DNA of 64,000 nucleotides from Viola odorata (Eukaryota; Streptophyta; Magnoliopsida; Malpighiales; Violaceae). Positions 23,327-34,329 of the stretch are shown here, piece after piece (within the stretch, counting starts at the first letter, position 1; every line of letters begins with the position of its first letter). The stretch spans positions 5,706,501 through 5,770,500 of the forward strand of contig OY829539.1 of the NCBI GenBank assembly GCA_963691705.1, read 5' to 3'. The notes below the pieces were generated by a model. It was not told where the DNA came from. It searched no databases and was given only the letters and a program-made list of their open reading frames with translations. The position numbers and the translations under genes are program-made.

Positions 23327-23526
23327 NNNNNNNNNNNNNNNNNNNNNNNNNNNNNNNNNNNNNNNNNNNNNNNNNNNNNNNNNNNNNNNNNNNNNNNNNN
23401 NNNNNNNNNNNNNNNNNNNNNNNNNNNNNNNNNNNNNNNNNNNNNNNNNNNNNNNNNNNNNNNNNNNNNNNNNNNNNNNNNNNNNNNNNNNNNNNNNNNN
23501 NNNNNNNNNNNNNNNNNNNNNNNNNN
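23327..23526. other. Assembly gap, 200 N
   Basis: Exactly 200 unknown bases. A round number usually marks a gap of unknown true size. The frames on either side differ (22074 frame and 23527 frame), so the apparent join has no meaning. Several kilobases of pol could be missing. Confidence 0.99.
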
Positions 23527-25246
23527 AATTTCGAAGGGTTGTCAAGACTATACGCGCCCAAATGTTCCAAGGAACAAAGGTGGTTTCAAACCATCCATCC
23601 TAGGGGGTATAGGGAGCGTAATTGTTCAACAATGGTTCTCGAAACGGCAAGGTCATGAGAATATGGATGACACTCCTCCCTACACTTTCAAGCCAAAACA
23701 AACAAGGGAAGACGTTGTTCTTAATGTGCTCACCAAGAGGTATGTGTTCTCACTCAATCAGAATGATAAATTCTTTGATTTTGAACCTTTTAAGAGCTCA
23801 TATGAACATGGTAAAGAATTAAGAGAACGCACTCCATGCCCAAAGGATCCCTATTTGCTTTTCATTGAACATGATAAATTCTTAATAGGACATCACCAAT
23901 TTTGTAAGACCGAAACTGAAAAATTACTTGTGTTACAAATACCTGGGATAACGACACGTGATCTCCTTCAAATTACTAAAGCTTTTTATACTCTAAAAGA
24001 ACAGTTCTTTGATCACGTCTTCTTTCAACATGATACTCAATTACATGACATTCTTATGAGCATTCTGAATGATAGTCATACTGAATTACTGAAACATTTT
24101 TTGTACACTAAATGGAAATCAAAGAATCCTCACAACAAGTTTACCAAAGGTCATGCGCAACAAGCTTCATTTGAATTTACTATTTTTGAGGTTGAATATG
24201 AGATTTCATCTCTGAATTCTCTTGATCTCTCACCATGTGCTTTAAGTAATTTTAAGTGTGTAGAAGAGGGAACCACGAATACTCAAGCGCCCAACGGAAA
24301 TAACAAGGAAGACGTGCTTACATCTTTCAAACAGGAACAATGGGTTTTATTCCACCGGCGTAGGGATCGCTTGATCCTTTTCCTTTGCCAAATCTCCCTC
24401 CATTTCATCCACGCCAATATCCTTGACCTACCAAGTAAGTATGGGTCCATGAATACATCCTTCTATCTTACTAACTTGACCCTTTGCCATGTAGGAGAGG
24501 ACAAATTTGAAGAACTGGATTCGAGGACGAATCCTTTTGAAGAGGGAGAGGATGATGTGATCACGACGCGGTGCACATCCCCACTTCAAGTATGGGTCCT
24601 AGACATTCAAGAGGATCCGTGCACCACTCCAAGGCCTCCAGCAAAGCCTAACTTACTCAACTCGCATAAAGTCCCGTCAACAAAAGTTCCATCTAGGAGG
24701 ACAAATCATCATGAGCATATGGACAAACAAATGAGAGAAGGCGAATTTAATGTAATGGATTCGAGGACGAATCCTTTCAAAGGAAGAGGTGATGATACGA
24801 TCACGCCTAACCTCATTCTCTCTATGTACCAGCACCACCTAAGCATTGGGTTCTCAGCCACAACTGTCCAGTGGCTAAGCATGGGGATCGCAGAACAAAG
24901 CTCGGCAACAAAAGCTCCATCCAAGAGGGCCAAGAATAATGATCCGATGGACAAGCAAATGACGTCTAATTTGCGCAAACAAAGTCTTGATGGAAACGTC
25001 AAGATGTTAGCTTTCATTTGGGACAAGTTTCAGGCCAATCGGACGGGTGGATCAAAAGTTAAGGTCGTTGACATTTTAGCGCGCAGATTCAACGAGCCAG
25101 CTTCGACGTGTGAACTTTCCAGTATAGCGTTTTGCCACTGGTTTGGAGGGGACATTACAAGCTGTAATGCTTCCCCACTTGTGATAATTTATTGTATTTC
25201 TTTCCTATTTATAGAACATCAAGCTAGTGTTATTATTCAGATATAA
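23527..25246 (+). CDS. C-terminal frame of the element, function unrecognised, runs into the 3' LTR
   Basis: An open frame of about 570 codons from the gap to a stop at 25244-25246, 454 bp inside the 3' LTR. No reverse transcriptase YxDD, RNase H, integrase HHCC/DDE or protease motif was found. The last part before the LTR contains two copies of a DSRTNPF block followed by acidic residues and DD..IT (near 24520-24570 and 24755-24800). Such acidic 'NPF..G..D' ends are typical of Gypsy polyprotein C-termini, so this may be the tail of pol or an extra domain. The frame is undamaged. Confidence 0.55.
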
Positions 25247-25620
25247 TTGCCAAGTGAAAAGCTAGAGAGAAATCCTCCTCTAGCCTTTTCACCAAGGCAT
25301 TTATCCTAGTGTGATATTTGAGTGATTTAAGATTGTTTCCTTTCTTGTAATTCAAGTGTGTTCTCAAGTAATAACAAGTGTTCCTTTGTGCTTTCAATCT
25401 GAGTTCAATCAAGTGTACTATCATCAAATCATCCTACTCCAATCCAAACACAAACCTTTCCATTCATCCTTTCTCATATCATCTATTTCCGCTGCACTTA
25501 TACTCCATCTTCCATCATATTTCCTTCCATCTTCCAATCTTCCTTGTGTCACAACTCCAAGCTAGATCCTCCTTCAACATAGATTCAAACTCCCCTTACA
25601 AAGGAGGTTGGATCTTATCA
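24793..25620 (+). repeat. 3' LTR of the young Gypsy-type element
   Basis: No base difference from 19403-20230 was seen over 828 bp. It is followed directly by the target duplication gtttc at 25621. The last bases before it are purine-rich (aaaggaagaggtga, 24780-24792) and can serve as the polypurine tract. Confidence 0.93.
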
Positions 25621-25625
25621 GTTTC

Positions 25626-26093
25626 CCATCTCAAATTTATTGTTTTCAAGATGTCTATTTTTTGAGCAAAAGATGATAGGCCCACCGGAGTATACATATA
25701 TTTTCAAACATACCATCAATATTTAAATTTTATTGATTGGATTATTGAACTTTAATCAATTGGACAATTTTGACACTCGCGCTATCAATCCCATTAATTT
25801 CTATTGATATTGTGAAGAACGTCATAAGTGGATATTAAATCCATTCAATTTTTACACCAAATGAACTAAAGTTAAACTCTATTCTACTTTTTTATCATTT
25901 TTTCTTAGTTAATTTATTAATAGTATTTGATATCAAAATTAAATATAATGCTAACTGGTTTTAGCTCATTTTGCGTCAAAATTGGATGAACTTAACAACC
26001 ATGTGACATGCATGACAACTTTAACGAAAATTAGTGGAACTTATAGTTTGAGTGTTGAAATTGTCCAATTGGAAAAAGTTTGATGGCCTAATT
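25626..26093. other. Intergenic between two TEs
   Basis: AT-rich, no gene. It continues the DNA left of 19398, which was contiguous before the LTR element inserted. Bases 26086-26093 (gcctaatt) are the left target duplication of the following hAT element. Confidence 0.6.
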
Positions 26094-26618
26094 TAGGGGT
26101 GTCCACCAAAATACCGTACTGTATTTTTTTCTAAATTTTTACTGTTTGGTATACTGAAACACCGTCCGAAATAATCTCGATACGGTATGGTATTGGTTTT
26201 GCCAAGTTCGACATTACCGAACTTACCGTACCGTATTATTACTTAGATGTAAATGAATAAAACTGATCGTATCGTATCTCCTCTCTTCTTCTTCTTCGAA
26301 ATTCTGTTTCTTCTTCTCTCCAAAACACACCGCAACAAACAAGGTTACAAGGAAAACCAGTCACCACCAGCTCTGTAATCGCATCACTACACACACAAAT
26401 CCTCTCCACCACCACTTCATCTTCTTTTTCCATTAGGACTTCTCTTCCATTCCACTATATTTCGTTAAAGTATGAATTATATTAAGGTTTGTTGATTAGA
26501 TTAGGGTTTGAATGAAATTTGAAATCAATCTGGTCTAAATGTCAATTAGGTTAGGATTTGTTGATTTTATTTGTCGTTGTCGAAAGTATTATTTTATTTC
26601 ATACAGATTCTTCTGATA

Positions 26619-28183
26619 ATGGAGTTGGAGGCTATACCAAACACTAATGGCCAAGGTATTGAAGTTGGAGCTGTTGTCCAACCTCTTACGAATGCTACCC
26701 AACCACAAGCTACTGAAGTTGGAGCTGCTGTCAACCTACAACTACTTCGACTAAACCACACATTCCAAAGCCAAGGAAGTTGATGCCATCAAGGTCTCCT
26801 ACTTGGAAGCAATTCATGACAATGAATAATATCGATGGTGATCTAGTAGGTAAGTGTCTTTTTTGTGCTAAGGAGGTACCTGCTCATCCACAGAGACATG
26901 ATACCTCTGGTTTATGTAATCACATGGTTACTTGTAAGCAAAAATTAGACACAAGTGACCCTAACCAGACTGAACTTAATTATTAAGTTGGGGATGAATC
27001 TGCTTCTACTGTATCTTTAACTAATTGGGTATTTGATCAAGAAGCGTCTAAGGTTGCTTTAGCTAATATGATTATAGAGGATGAGCTTCCATTTAGGTTT
27101 GTAGAAGGGAAGGGGTTTAGAAATTTTATGAGAGTTGTGCAACTAGGTTTAAAGTACCCTCTAAGCAAACTATTTCTAGGGTATGTTTTGCAAGCTATGT
27201 GGATGAAAAGTTGATGATGAAATAACTTTTAGTGTCTAATTGTCAGAGGGTTTCTATAACCACTGACACATGGATATTAATTCAAAGAATAAATTACATG
27301 TGTGTCACTACTTACTTCATTGATAATAACTGAAAATTGCACAAAACTATAATTAATTTTTGTCCAATTGCTAGCCACAAGGGGGATACAATAAGAAAGG
27401 CAGTAGAAAAGTGTTTAAGTGAGTAGGGTTTGATGAGTAAAGTGTTCACAATCATAGTAGACAATGCAAAGTCCAATGATAAGGCTATTAATTGGATTAG
27501 GAAAAAGATGAAAGTGTTAGGTGCAAGTATTTTGGGAGGGAAATTTCTACATGTTAGATGCATTGCACACATAATCAATTTAGTGGTGACTAATGGTTTG
27601 AAAAATAATATCAAGTCAATTTTTAGGATAAGGGAAGCAGTAAGGTATGTTAGACAGTCTCCCTCTAAACTTCTCAAGTTTAATACGTGTGTTGAGAAAG
27701 AAAATATAGAGTGCAATGTTGGTTTGTGTCTGGATGTATGTACAAGATGGAATTCCACCTATCTAATATTGGAGAGTGCTTGCAATTATGAGAAAACTTT
27801 TGAAGCTTATGCTGATTTTGACCTTATTTCAAGATCGAGCTTGACAATAAGGGAATGAAAAAAATAGGACAACTTAGCTTAAATGAGGAAGAGGTGGAAC
27901 AGGGCACTTTGGAACATGAGAATGAAGAGAATGTTGGTATTGCAAATGTAGAGAATTTTGGGGGAGTTCCAACAAAAGAAGATTGGAATTGTGCTAGGAG
28001 GCTTGCAAACTGTCTTAAGATATCCAATGAAGCCATCATTGTGGAGGAGAACATAAATGACCTTGATAAATTGAATTTTGGTAAGAGCTTAACTTATTCT
28101 CTTCAATATTTACATTACAATATTATCTTAGCAAACTGCCTTGATTCTTTTAGCTTAACTTTAACTTTTGTGTATCAGATTTG
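26619..28183 (+). pseudogene. hAT transposase pseudogene (BED finger plus core, C-terminus lost)
   Basis: The start ATG 26619 begins MELEAIPNTNGQG. After a frameshift near 26730 comes the BED zinc finger: SPTWKQF, CLFCAKEV (Cys pair) and SGLCNHMVTC (final Cys/His). A TAA interrupts at 26984, further frameshifts follow near 27140-27200, and the catalytic-core region reads TTDTW, IIVDNAKSND, LHVRCIAHIINLVV and LDVCTRWNSTY. The family needs a C-terminal hATC dimerisation domain; the frame fades out by about 28183 and the element ends at 28771, so that domain has been deleted. The product would have cut and pasted the element in the nucleus, but at least four lesions make it inactive. Confidence 0.8.
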
Positions 28184-28665
28184 ATAAAACTGATATTAGA
28201 GCCAACTATTTCAGATATGTGAATGGGTAACTCTTGCAAAGTACTTGAACTCTTAAATTATGGACTGGAATGAAGTCATTGGAGAGTGGGTTGTTTGCTA
28301 TTTGTTTTGTTTTTAAGTTATAACCGTAATTTGTATTTATGGATTTAGTGGATGTTATGAATATTTGCTAACTTTGTGGATTTAATGGATGTTATGAATA
28401 GTGGATGTTATGAATATTTGCTAACTTTGTGGATTTAATGGATGTTATGAATGTTTGCTAGCTTTATAAATGTAACTTGTTTAGTACTTGTTATAAATGA
28501 ATAACTTAATGGATATTCAAAGTAGTGAAATTACAGTTGAGAATTAAGTTTTTTCATATGACAAAATTAGAATTTTTAGATATAGTACTCAAGAACGGTA
28601 TTTGGTATACCGTAATACCGTATCGAACTAATTTCGATACATGCGGTACGGTATTAAATTTAGTT

Positions 28666-28700
28666 CGGTACGGTACGGTACGGTACGGTACGGTACGGTA
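28666..28700. repeat. (CGGTA)7 pentanucleotide run
   Basis: Seven uninterrupted CGGTA units in the right subterminal region of the hAT element. The same pentamer occurs singly throughout both hAT ends, so this is an expansion of a subterminal transposase-binding-type motif. Confidence 0.9.
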
Positions 28701-28954
28701 TTAGCGAACTAAATTTAGGGTATTCGGTATTTCGGACGGTATACCGAAATACCATCTGTTAGACAACCCTACTCTAATTGATAAAATTAAAACATTAATG
28801 GTATATTTGAGAATTTGGGTATACTTTCATAGTGCTAGCCTCTTTGCCCTTATTTTTTCTAGAGAAAAAGACACCAAACTATTTTTTGGACCATTTAGCC
28901 ACAAAAGTTATCAAAATTAGACAGATTAGCCATTTTGCCTGTCAGCTAATTTGA

Positions 28955-29800
28955 GCTTGATGTTTAGTTAGTCCTTACATTTGTACCAAATTTTCAATTT
29001 AATCCCTATCTTTATGAAATTTTGTATTTTCTCTCCCTTTTTTAATAAAAAAAAAACAGTCCCATCAAACCCTTAGTTCACTTTTTATTGATTTAAAAGT
29101 ATACGAATTCTTATTTTCTTGCTTGATCTAATTAAGAAAACCTTTTTCTATTCATTTTTAATTAATTAATTAATAGAATGTTAGCAGATTGAGTAGTAAA
29201 TGCCTACCTAAGAAAATATTTAAAAGAGAATAAGAAAATCTAGAGGTGTTTTCACACCTCACCCACTTGAAATAAAATAGTGTTATATCATTGATCACGT
29301 TTAATACGACCATCAAAGTTTCTACTGACGAATACATAATTATTATAGATGAAGGATACATAATACGGCCATTCTTTTATATAATATATATTCTTCTGCT
29401 TAAAAAAAAAACCACCGCTCGTCATTCCTTGCTCCATCGTTGTCTTTTTTAGCCCACCCACTTGTTTCATTTGGTTACCATCCATTAATGAAAACGTCAA
29501 AATGCAAGTTTCAATAAATCGGAGGGGTAGACCTTCATGAGTCTTTGTAACACGATTCTTGAATAACTTAGAGATTTTTAAAATAAGATATATGTCCACG
29601 CATAAAAAAAAAAGCCACGATAAAAAAATTATGTTGTATTAATAAAAGAAGAATTTTTATATTTTTAAATCAATAAAAATAGAAATTAAGGGTTTAATTA
29701 GACTATTTTTAAAATATATATATACAAAATTTCATAAATATGAGGATTTAATTGAAAATTAGATATAAGTACAGGGACTAATTAATCATCAAGACAAAAA
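28955..29800. mobile_element. Long terminal-inverted-repeat element, non-coding
   Basis: The left arm, about 28955-29120, contains caaattttcaatttaatccc and atgaaattttgta. It recurs inverted at about 29637-29800 (tacaaaatttcat and ggatttaattgaaaattaga). Arms of about 165 bp enclose about 500 bp without coding. The type is probably a MULE-like or similar non-autonomous element. The target duplication was not identified, so the limits are approximate. Confidence 0.55.
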
Positions 29801-29941
29801 TTTAAGGTGAGTACAATTGCTGAGACGAACTTCTAGAGTTTAGACGACGAAAGTTCTCGACTTTTCGTAACTTCGGTTTTCATTTTCACCACTTCGATTA
29901 CACCGCCTCTCTACAGGTTCAACGGCGTCGTTTAAACCTAA

Positions 29942-29950
29942 CATATAAAC
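29942..29950 (+). promoter_or_regulatory. TATA-like box of the TIC20 gene
   Basis: catataaac lies 75-83 bp upstream of the TIC20 start codon, in C/T-rich promoter-like DNA. This would give a 5' UTR of about 50 bp. Supported by position and sequence only. Confidence 0.35.
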
Positions 29951-30024
29951 CTCCTCATCCCTATCAAAGACTTTCCTTTTTTGCTTGCAAAGGAAGCAAC
30001 GCTTTGTTCAAGGAAACCCCAAAT

Positions 30025-32326
30025 ATGCCCGTCTTCGCCGCTGTAGCACCGGCCACCTCCGCAGCCACCTTCCACGGGGCCAAACATCCACCTTTCCTAC
30101 CCCCTGCTGTTTTTCCAGGCGCTGCATGTCGCAGGTTTTTGTTTTGAATTAAAAGCTTCCGTAATTTCTATTTCTTGGCGATGCCAAAAAGGGTTTAATC
30201 AGGCCGTATTCCTTAGGAGATTAATTAATGGGTTTAATGAATTTTCATCTCCATTTTGTACATTGTGGTTCCTGGGTTTCGTATCGAAACCAAAAAGGTT
30301 GATTTTTTGGGGTTGTGGATTTCTTTCGAGATTATTGTTTAGTTTTGGGGCGTAAGTTTTTCTGTTTCTGGCTGCAATTGTTTGAAAAAAGCGACACAAT
30401 TTTTTTCAAAAAGTGAGTAATTGGTTTGGGAATTTGATGAGGTGTTGAACGTTTGCCCTCTTGATAGGGGGATGTAACTAATTGGACAATCTGTTTGGTA
30501 ATTCCTCTTGTTTTTTAAGTTCTGTCATTTCACGGAATTGATTTGTGATGAATATAGAATTGTTCCGATTATTGAATGAATTGCTGGTTTTTTTAAATTT
30601 ATGATACGATGATCCCATTAGCGTCGACTTGTTTGTCTGATTATATTGATTGATGGTGTGAAGTGTGTCGTTTCAACCTCAATATTGAAGGAAGTGATTA
30701 TTAGGAACCCTTTTGTCTGTTTTCTTGATCTACTGAAAATTTGGTGCTAAAGTACATATCCAATGTTTGCTATAATTCTGGTAGTGCAATTTTTTTAGGT
30801 TAGGGGAAGTTCTTCCATTTGTTGTAATGTCATATGTTCTTTGTCTGCTGATATTTGTTGGTGTAACCAGGTATAGGGGTGCAATTGAAGATCGATTCCC
30901 CAAGATGTTAGCGGTACCTAAGTCATTGCCAGTTTGCCACGGACTTATATGTGAATCTAAATTCCCCGACTTGCGTACCTTGCCAATCAGTTCAGTCTCC
31001 CATGGACCTAATCAGCAGTTGCATGCCTGCTCTTCTAAAGGTAACTAAGTTTCTTTCTCTGGTTGATTTATCTGATCAATCCTGACTTTAGCGATGGTTC
31101 ATTTGAGATTAGAGTGCCAATTCTTAATTGGAAATTGCCTCGTGTTGTGAGAAAGATTTATTGCTCGCGGGTTGCACTGATCCAAATGGTATTGGAATGA
31201 GCTCTTCCTTGAGTTTTCACTTTTTTGTAAGCAGTTAACAAACAGAGTGCAGTTGAGCAAGTGATAGAGTTTATGATGTTTCTGTCTTAATAATATAACT
31301 TAATAAATGTCTAGTTGACCATCTTGGCTTGTGATATTTAAGCATTTTCCTAGCTTTTCTTTTGGAGCAATTTCTTGAGTGTTGATTGGGTCGAGTATAA
31401 GTTTTCCTGTTACAAGCACAGAGCTATTTGCCTTATGTTGGTTTTGGAATGATTAAACATTTGTCAGTTCTCTAAAACCAGTTTACATTTGCTGTTGATA
31501 GTTGAAGCATTCATGACTTCCTTCTGGTAGCTAAGGACTTGATGATAAAATTATAAGATGGTATAATTCCCAATTTTTGGATACAAACAGTGTTTCCATT
31601 TTTTTTAGATTGCAATAATGCTTCAAATGTTAATTCTCACGGTTTCTATTTTCGTCAAAATTGACAGGAAAGCCTTTTTCACGTCTCTCTGCTCTGCCAA
31701 TAAAAATGGTTGGAGAGCAGAATGGTCCATCGGGTGGAATTCCTTGGTTACCCTGGCAGCGAAAATCCATGACCACCCCTAAAGCATACAAGGACGATGT
31801 TTTCAGCTTTCGCTATCCGGTGTTAGATGAGAAGCCAGAATGGTGGTGGAGAACATTGGCATGTGTCCCCTATTTGATCTCTTTGAAGGCCTCAGACATA
31901 GGGTCCTATCTGCAGCCATTTCTGGACCACTATGATAATAAATTAGGAGATCTGCTATATTTTGTCCCCGGAGGCATTGCCAGACTACCAGCTTGGTTCT
32001 CCATGTTATTTTGTTATGTTGCTTATTTTGGGTTTGTGACAAACAAAGGCTGGCCTCACTTCTTTAGGTTCCATCTTATGATGGCCTTGCTGTTTGAAAC
32101 AGCGCTGCAGTTGGTATGTGTGACGAGCAATTTCTTCCCTCTCATACACTACAACGGTACTTTTGGGGTACAGTACTGGGGATTTGTGGGCTTTGCGTAC
32201 ATATTCATCTTGTTGCAGTGTATCAGGAGCGCTCTCGCTGGTGGTTATGTTAACATCCCATTCATTAGTGATGCTGCCTATATCCATACCCTCTTCAACA
32301 TCGGTGGTTTCCAAAGACCATTCTAG
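30025..32326 (+). CDS. TIC20: TIC20-family chloroplast protein import channel subunit (I/IV type)
   Basis: Three exons, 30025-30134, 30871-31040 and 31668-32326, with consistent GT/AG introns and codon phases, give 312 residues. The first 120 or so residues lack acidic clusters, are rich in Ala, Pro, Ser and Arg and look like a chloroplast transit peptide. The conserved block starts KPEWWWRTLACVPYL (W152 on). It is followed by about four membrane helices, including WFSMLFCYVAYFGFV, the invariant GWPHFFRFH, and AGGYVNIPFISDAAYIH near the end. TIC20 forms part of the inner-envelope channel that imports preproteins. The wording matches the I/IV clade, not the shorter TIC20-II/V. The C-terminus (GGFQRPF) runs about 10 residues beyond the usual end. 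No lesion is seen. Confidence 0.88.
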
Positions 32327-33461
32327 GATGGATCCCTTCGTGTCAGAGTTGAAGAACCTTTCACTTGTTCGATCAAGTTGGAAATATCGATATGGATTTG
32401 GAAAATGCATTTGTTCTCAGAAATGTGACCAACAGTTGACACTGCAGGAAAGATTAGAGTTCACAACTAGTTGGAATATGGATTGCTGAGATTTTGAAGA
32501 ATTGAATGAGACGGTAGAGGTTAGATCTGTATTCTGCAAGTCTAATAGTTTGGCAAAATGTTAGCTGGTTTGAGGCTGGAGTTCTGACTCTGCACTTCCT
32601 TTTTACATTCCTGTCAAGCCAATTTTTAATGGTGTCCTGATCATACATAAATGCATACTTGTATGACAGGTTCGAGGTCACAGCTGTATGGATGTATGTA
32701 TGGAAATTTATTGCTTACGTTTTGTGGATGTGGAGCTGGATGATCACATGTGAACTTCTTTTGTTTTGAAAGAAATGCGAAGTCAAATAGGTAAAATTGA
32801 GTAAGATTGAAAACCTACCATGAGAGGTAGAGTGGTACTGTAGCATTTTTTTTTTACAGCGGTTGCCTTCTAAAATAACCCTAAGTTGTATATATTTTTC
32901 GCATTAAATCTTACAAACTTTTTATACATCAAAATTTTCGTTTTCTATCATCAATTAATGTGAAAGAATTCGTATATAATATAATTATGACTCTTTAATC
33001 AATACACACCTAGCACATTTAACTTTGTTTCCTCCCCTTAGGTAGAGTAGTGTAATATTCCCTCAAGTTTGCCCCTCCGAATCAGTACTCATTATACCAT
33101 GATTTTAATTGCACAACTAAAAATAATTCCTAAAATGACATAATAATATAACTTACACAAAAAAAATTTAAAAAAAAAATGCTAAATATGGGATTTGAAT
33201 CCATTTTTAGCGTGTTGATCAAATTTCTAACCCAAAACCTATTAAGTTAATATATATAAACATAAATAAATCTTTTTTTATTTTCATTTTTTTTTTAATT
33301 TTTACTATGTAGAGTGCTTACCTTCTTTTCCTATAAATATAGCATGGATATATTGATTACTTTTTTTTTTTGAAATTTATTTGAAGGCTATATAAGAAGT
33401 GTGTAAATAAGATCTAAATTTGATGAGTTACCCCGCTCTAAATATTAGATATAAAAACACA
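32327..33461. other. 3' flank of TIC20 and AT-rich intergenic DNA
   Basis: About 400 bp after the stop have ordinary 3' UTR composition. From about 32870 the DNA becomes AT-rich with homopolymers. No gene or clear element boundary was found. Confidence 0.5.
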
Positions 33462-33555
33462 TGAAATTATAATTTAATTGGTTAATTCACGTCGTCTTTA
33501 TAAAGTAAATCATAAATTTAATCCCTAATATTATAATAATAATTAATAATATAAC
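33462..33555 (+). repeat. Second tRNA-Ile-like SINE head (degenerate)
   Basis: Same layout as 8893-8980: taatttaattggttaattc (A box), cgtcgtctttataaagtaaat (anticodon arm), a B-box-like aatttaatccc and a TAA-rich tail. The A-box side is better preserved here (ttggtta) and the B box worse. The two copies support a dispersed tRNA-derived repeat family. Confidence 0.45.
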
Positions 33556-34329
33556 AAACTTTTAAAATTTGTAGATACAAGTACCAACCTCAAGATCAAG
33601 ACTGATCCCCACACAACACATAATATATGAAATGAATTGTAGTGATTAGCTGTTGGTAGTACTTTATTGTAATAAACCAATCCAATACAAGTACGTTTTC
33701 TTCTTCTCTCTCTTTTCTTGATTTTATACACATTTCCATTTTTGAAGAGTTTCGTTTTTTATGATTTCATGATTTAAGACTAATTATTAGGATTAGGATC
33801 ATTAATTAATGTTTATTTTTTTATTTTTATTTTTATTTTTAAGGAAAAGGCTCGTCTCCATCATTTAGTATCAAATTACATGCAAATGTAACATCACAAT
33901 TCACAACCATTCAAAACCAAAAATAAAAAAAATAAAGTTATTACAAAATCATACTAGCAACATCCTTCGAAACTAGAAGAAGCGCACACGCTCTCTATCT
34001 TTCCCTTTCTTTCAGAATCTCTATTCCTTAACCATCATAACTGTTTCTGCTCAAACCCCTCCCTCTCAATTCAGAAAAGATTGCACTTTCGCTTTGCTTC
34101 GCTTCCCACTTCACACAACACACTCACTCAATCCATTTCCTGTTCCAAATCCGAATCCGGAGGGACTTCAATTCCGACGAAGATCAGCCAGTGTCAAAGT
34201 TCCTAACTCTTCTTCTACTGATCTCTGATAATCAAAATTACAGCTTGGGCGCCATACTCTTGATTCATTTTCCGGGGAATTTACTTTCCCAGGAAACAAT
34301 CAGAGCTCAGGTCGGAGGGGCATCGGAGG
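33556..34329. other. Promoter and 5' UTR region of the GAUT10-like gene
   Basis: AT-rich to about 33960, then C/T-rich DNA typical of a dicot 5' UTR. No ATG occurs between about 33960 and the start codon at 34330, so there is no upstream open reading frame. No convincing TATA box was found. Confidence 0.45.

Larger units (their letters stand above)
19403..25620 (+). mobile_element. Complete, very young LTR retrotransposon (Gypsy-type) with an assembly gap
   Basis: Two 828-bp LTRs (19403-20230 and 24793-25620) with TGATA...TATCA ends are flanked by the 5-bp duplication gtttc (19398-19402 and 25621-25625). I saw no difference between the LTRs on direct comparison, which implies recent insertion. 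A primer site follows the left LTR. The internal region carries a long leader, a gag gene, the 200-N gap and a C-terminal frame. No protease, reverse transcriptase or integrase motif is visible. Either they lie in the unresolved gap or this is a non-autonomous derivative. Related LTRs occur at 52072, 53400 and 62022. Confidence 0.92.
26094..28771 (+). mobile_element. hAT transposon (Ac-like), degenerate, 2.7 kb
   Basis: Left end TAGGGGTGTCCACCAAAATAC and inverted right end TAGGGTTGTCTAACAGATGG form imperfect terminal repeats. Flanking 8-mers gcctaatt (26086-26093) and ctctaatt (28772-28779) match at 6 of 8. Subterminal DNA is full of CGGTA motifs, ending in a (CGGTA)7 run. It encodes a broken transposase lacking the C-terminal dimerisation domain. 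It is the evident relative of the smaller element at 9192-10731. A direct repeat of a ggatttaatggatgttatgaa unit lies at about 28340-28465. Confidence 0.8.
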
